Part shown: one piece after another, positions 63,756-64,000 of the stretch
Layout of the letters: the number at the start of each line of letters is the position of its first letter
How positions within the stretch are numbered: position 1 is the stretch's first letter
Assembly: GCF_006717095.1 (NCBI RefSeq)
Contig: NZ_VFQE01000002.1
Coordinates: 496,001 to 560,000 of the forward strand
Reading direction: 5' to 3'
Origin: Blastococcus colisei
Lineage (GTDB): Bacteria > Actinomycetota > Actinomycetes > Mycobacteriales > Geodermatophilaceae
Length of the DNA: 64,000 nt
The notes under the pieces: generated by a model
The model's database searches: none
Told to the model about the DNA's origin: nothing
The model's input: only the letters and a program-made list of their open reading frames with translations
Made by a program: the position numbers and the translations under genes

Positions 63756-64000
63756 CACCCGGCCTCCTCCGGCACCCACACCTGCGGCGCCTGCTCGGTG
63801 AAGAAGCGGTGGGTGACCGCGGCGCTGGCCGCCGAGCAGGTGCGCTGGAGCTCCTCCAGCCGCGACGGCAGCTGGGCCAGCAGCTCGGGCGGGCTCATGA
63901 ACTCCAGCATGGTGCGGGCGCGGCCGACGATCCGGTGCGCCTCACCGGCCACGCCGATGCGGGCGGCGTCGCGGACCGTGGAGCGCTCCAGCTCGGCCAG
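63755..64000 (-). CDS. Alpha-E domain-containing protein (C-terminal part; window edge)
   Basis: The last 81 residues of a helical protein: LAELERSTVRDAARIGVAGE, ARTMLEFMSPPELLAQLPSR, LEELQRTCSAASAAVTHRFF, ending WVPEEAG. These match the C-terminus of the alpha-E family usually encoded between a circularly permuted ATP-grasp gene and a transglutaminase gene. The start lies beyond the window. The stop overlaps the transglutaminase ATG. Confidence 0.85.
   Translation of the reverse strand: MAELERSTVRDAARIGVAGEAHRIVGRARTMLEFMSPPELLAQLPSRLEELQRTCSAASAAVTHRFFTEQAPQVWVPEEAG

Overview
The window is about 73-75% GC chromosomal DNA from an actinobacterium. GTG starts, 4-base ATGA/GTGA gene overlaps, a mycothiol-dependent-type DinB-like protein, an ANTAR regulator and a DUF222/13E12-type HNH protein all fit. 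The block from acs to the metallophosphoesterase (about 28-44.6 kb) follows the gene order known from Mycobacterium tuberculosis Rv3667-Rv3683: acs, holin-like membrane protein, ephE, marP, nudix, tlpA-like, nth, crp, ridA, two ArsA ATPases, ponA2, metallophosphoesterase. The HNH family and the style of the GC-rich intergenic repeats suggest Geodermatophilaceae (Blastococcus, Geodermatophilus or Modestobacter); that family-level placement is inference.

Layout. 0-24 kb: cobalamin genes scattered in small groups (cobC-like phosphatase and cobS; cbiB; cobQ; a gutted cobC-type aminotransferase, cobT and cysG) between unlinked genes: universal stress protein, AGCS symporter, glgC-like gene, MFS exporter, peptide deformylase, MocR regulator, PAS-ANTAR regulator, plsC, PemK-like protein and two TetR loci. 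23.9-26.4 kb: a degraded patch holding an ABC-ATPase fragment and a frameshift-scarred XRE regulator, followed by an HNH gene bracketed by identical 19-bp palindromic repeats. 26.4-44.6 kb: DODA dioxygenase, FhuF-like protein and the conserved acs-to-metallophosphoesterase block. 44.6-54.2 kb: tRNA-Pro, S9 peptidase, asd-lysC, phospholipase D-like protein, XRE regulator, and leuA behind an apparent attenuator. 54.2-60.7 kb: a six-gene Mrp Na+/H+ antiporter operon in which every junction overlaps by 4 bases. 60.9-64 kb: an ABC-F protein, a transglutaminase-like protein and the end of an alpha-E protein.

How the genes work together: cobS, cbiB, cobQ, cobT and cysG cover precorrin entry and the late amidation and nucleotide-loop steps of B12 synthesis, but the local aminopropanol-supplying enzyme looks inactivated. 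lysC-asd feed lysine, threonine and methionine synthesis. The marP/nth/tlpA/crp/ArsA/PBP block joins envelope stress, DNA repair, cAMP-type regulation and wall synthesis. The Mrp operon handles Na+ and pH.

The most unusual content is non-coding. At least five families of structured intergenic repeats occur, including a 67-bp hairpin whose arms show compensatory base changes between copies, a nested copy that appears to be translated as the start of a lipoprotein, a two-hairpin terminator-like repeat, a long TTATGGCCATAA inverted repeat, and alternating AAGCAGAGACCG half-sites before a regulator gene. No CRISPR array, prophage, integrase or recognised insertion sequence was seen.
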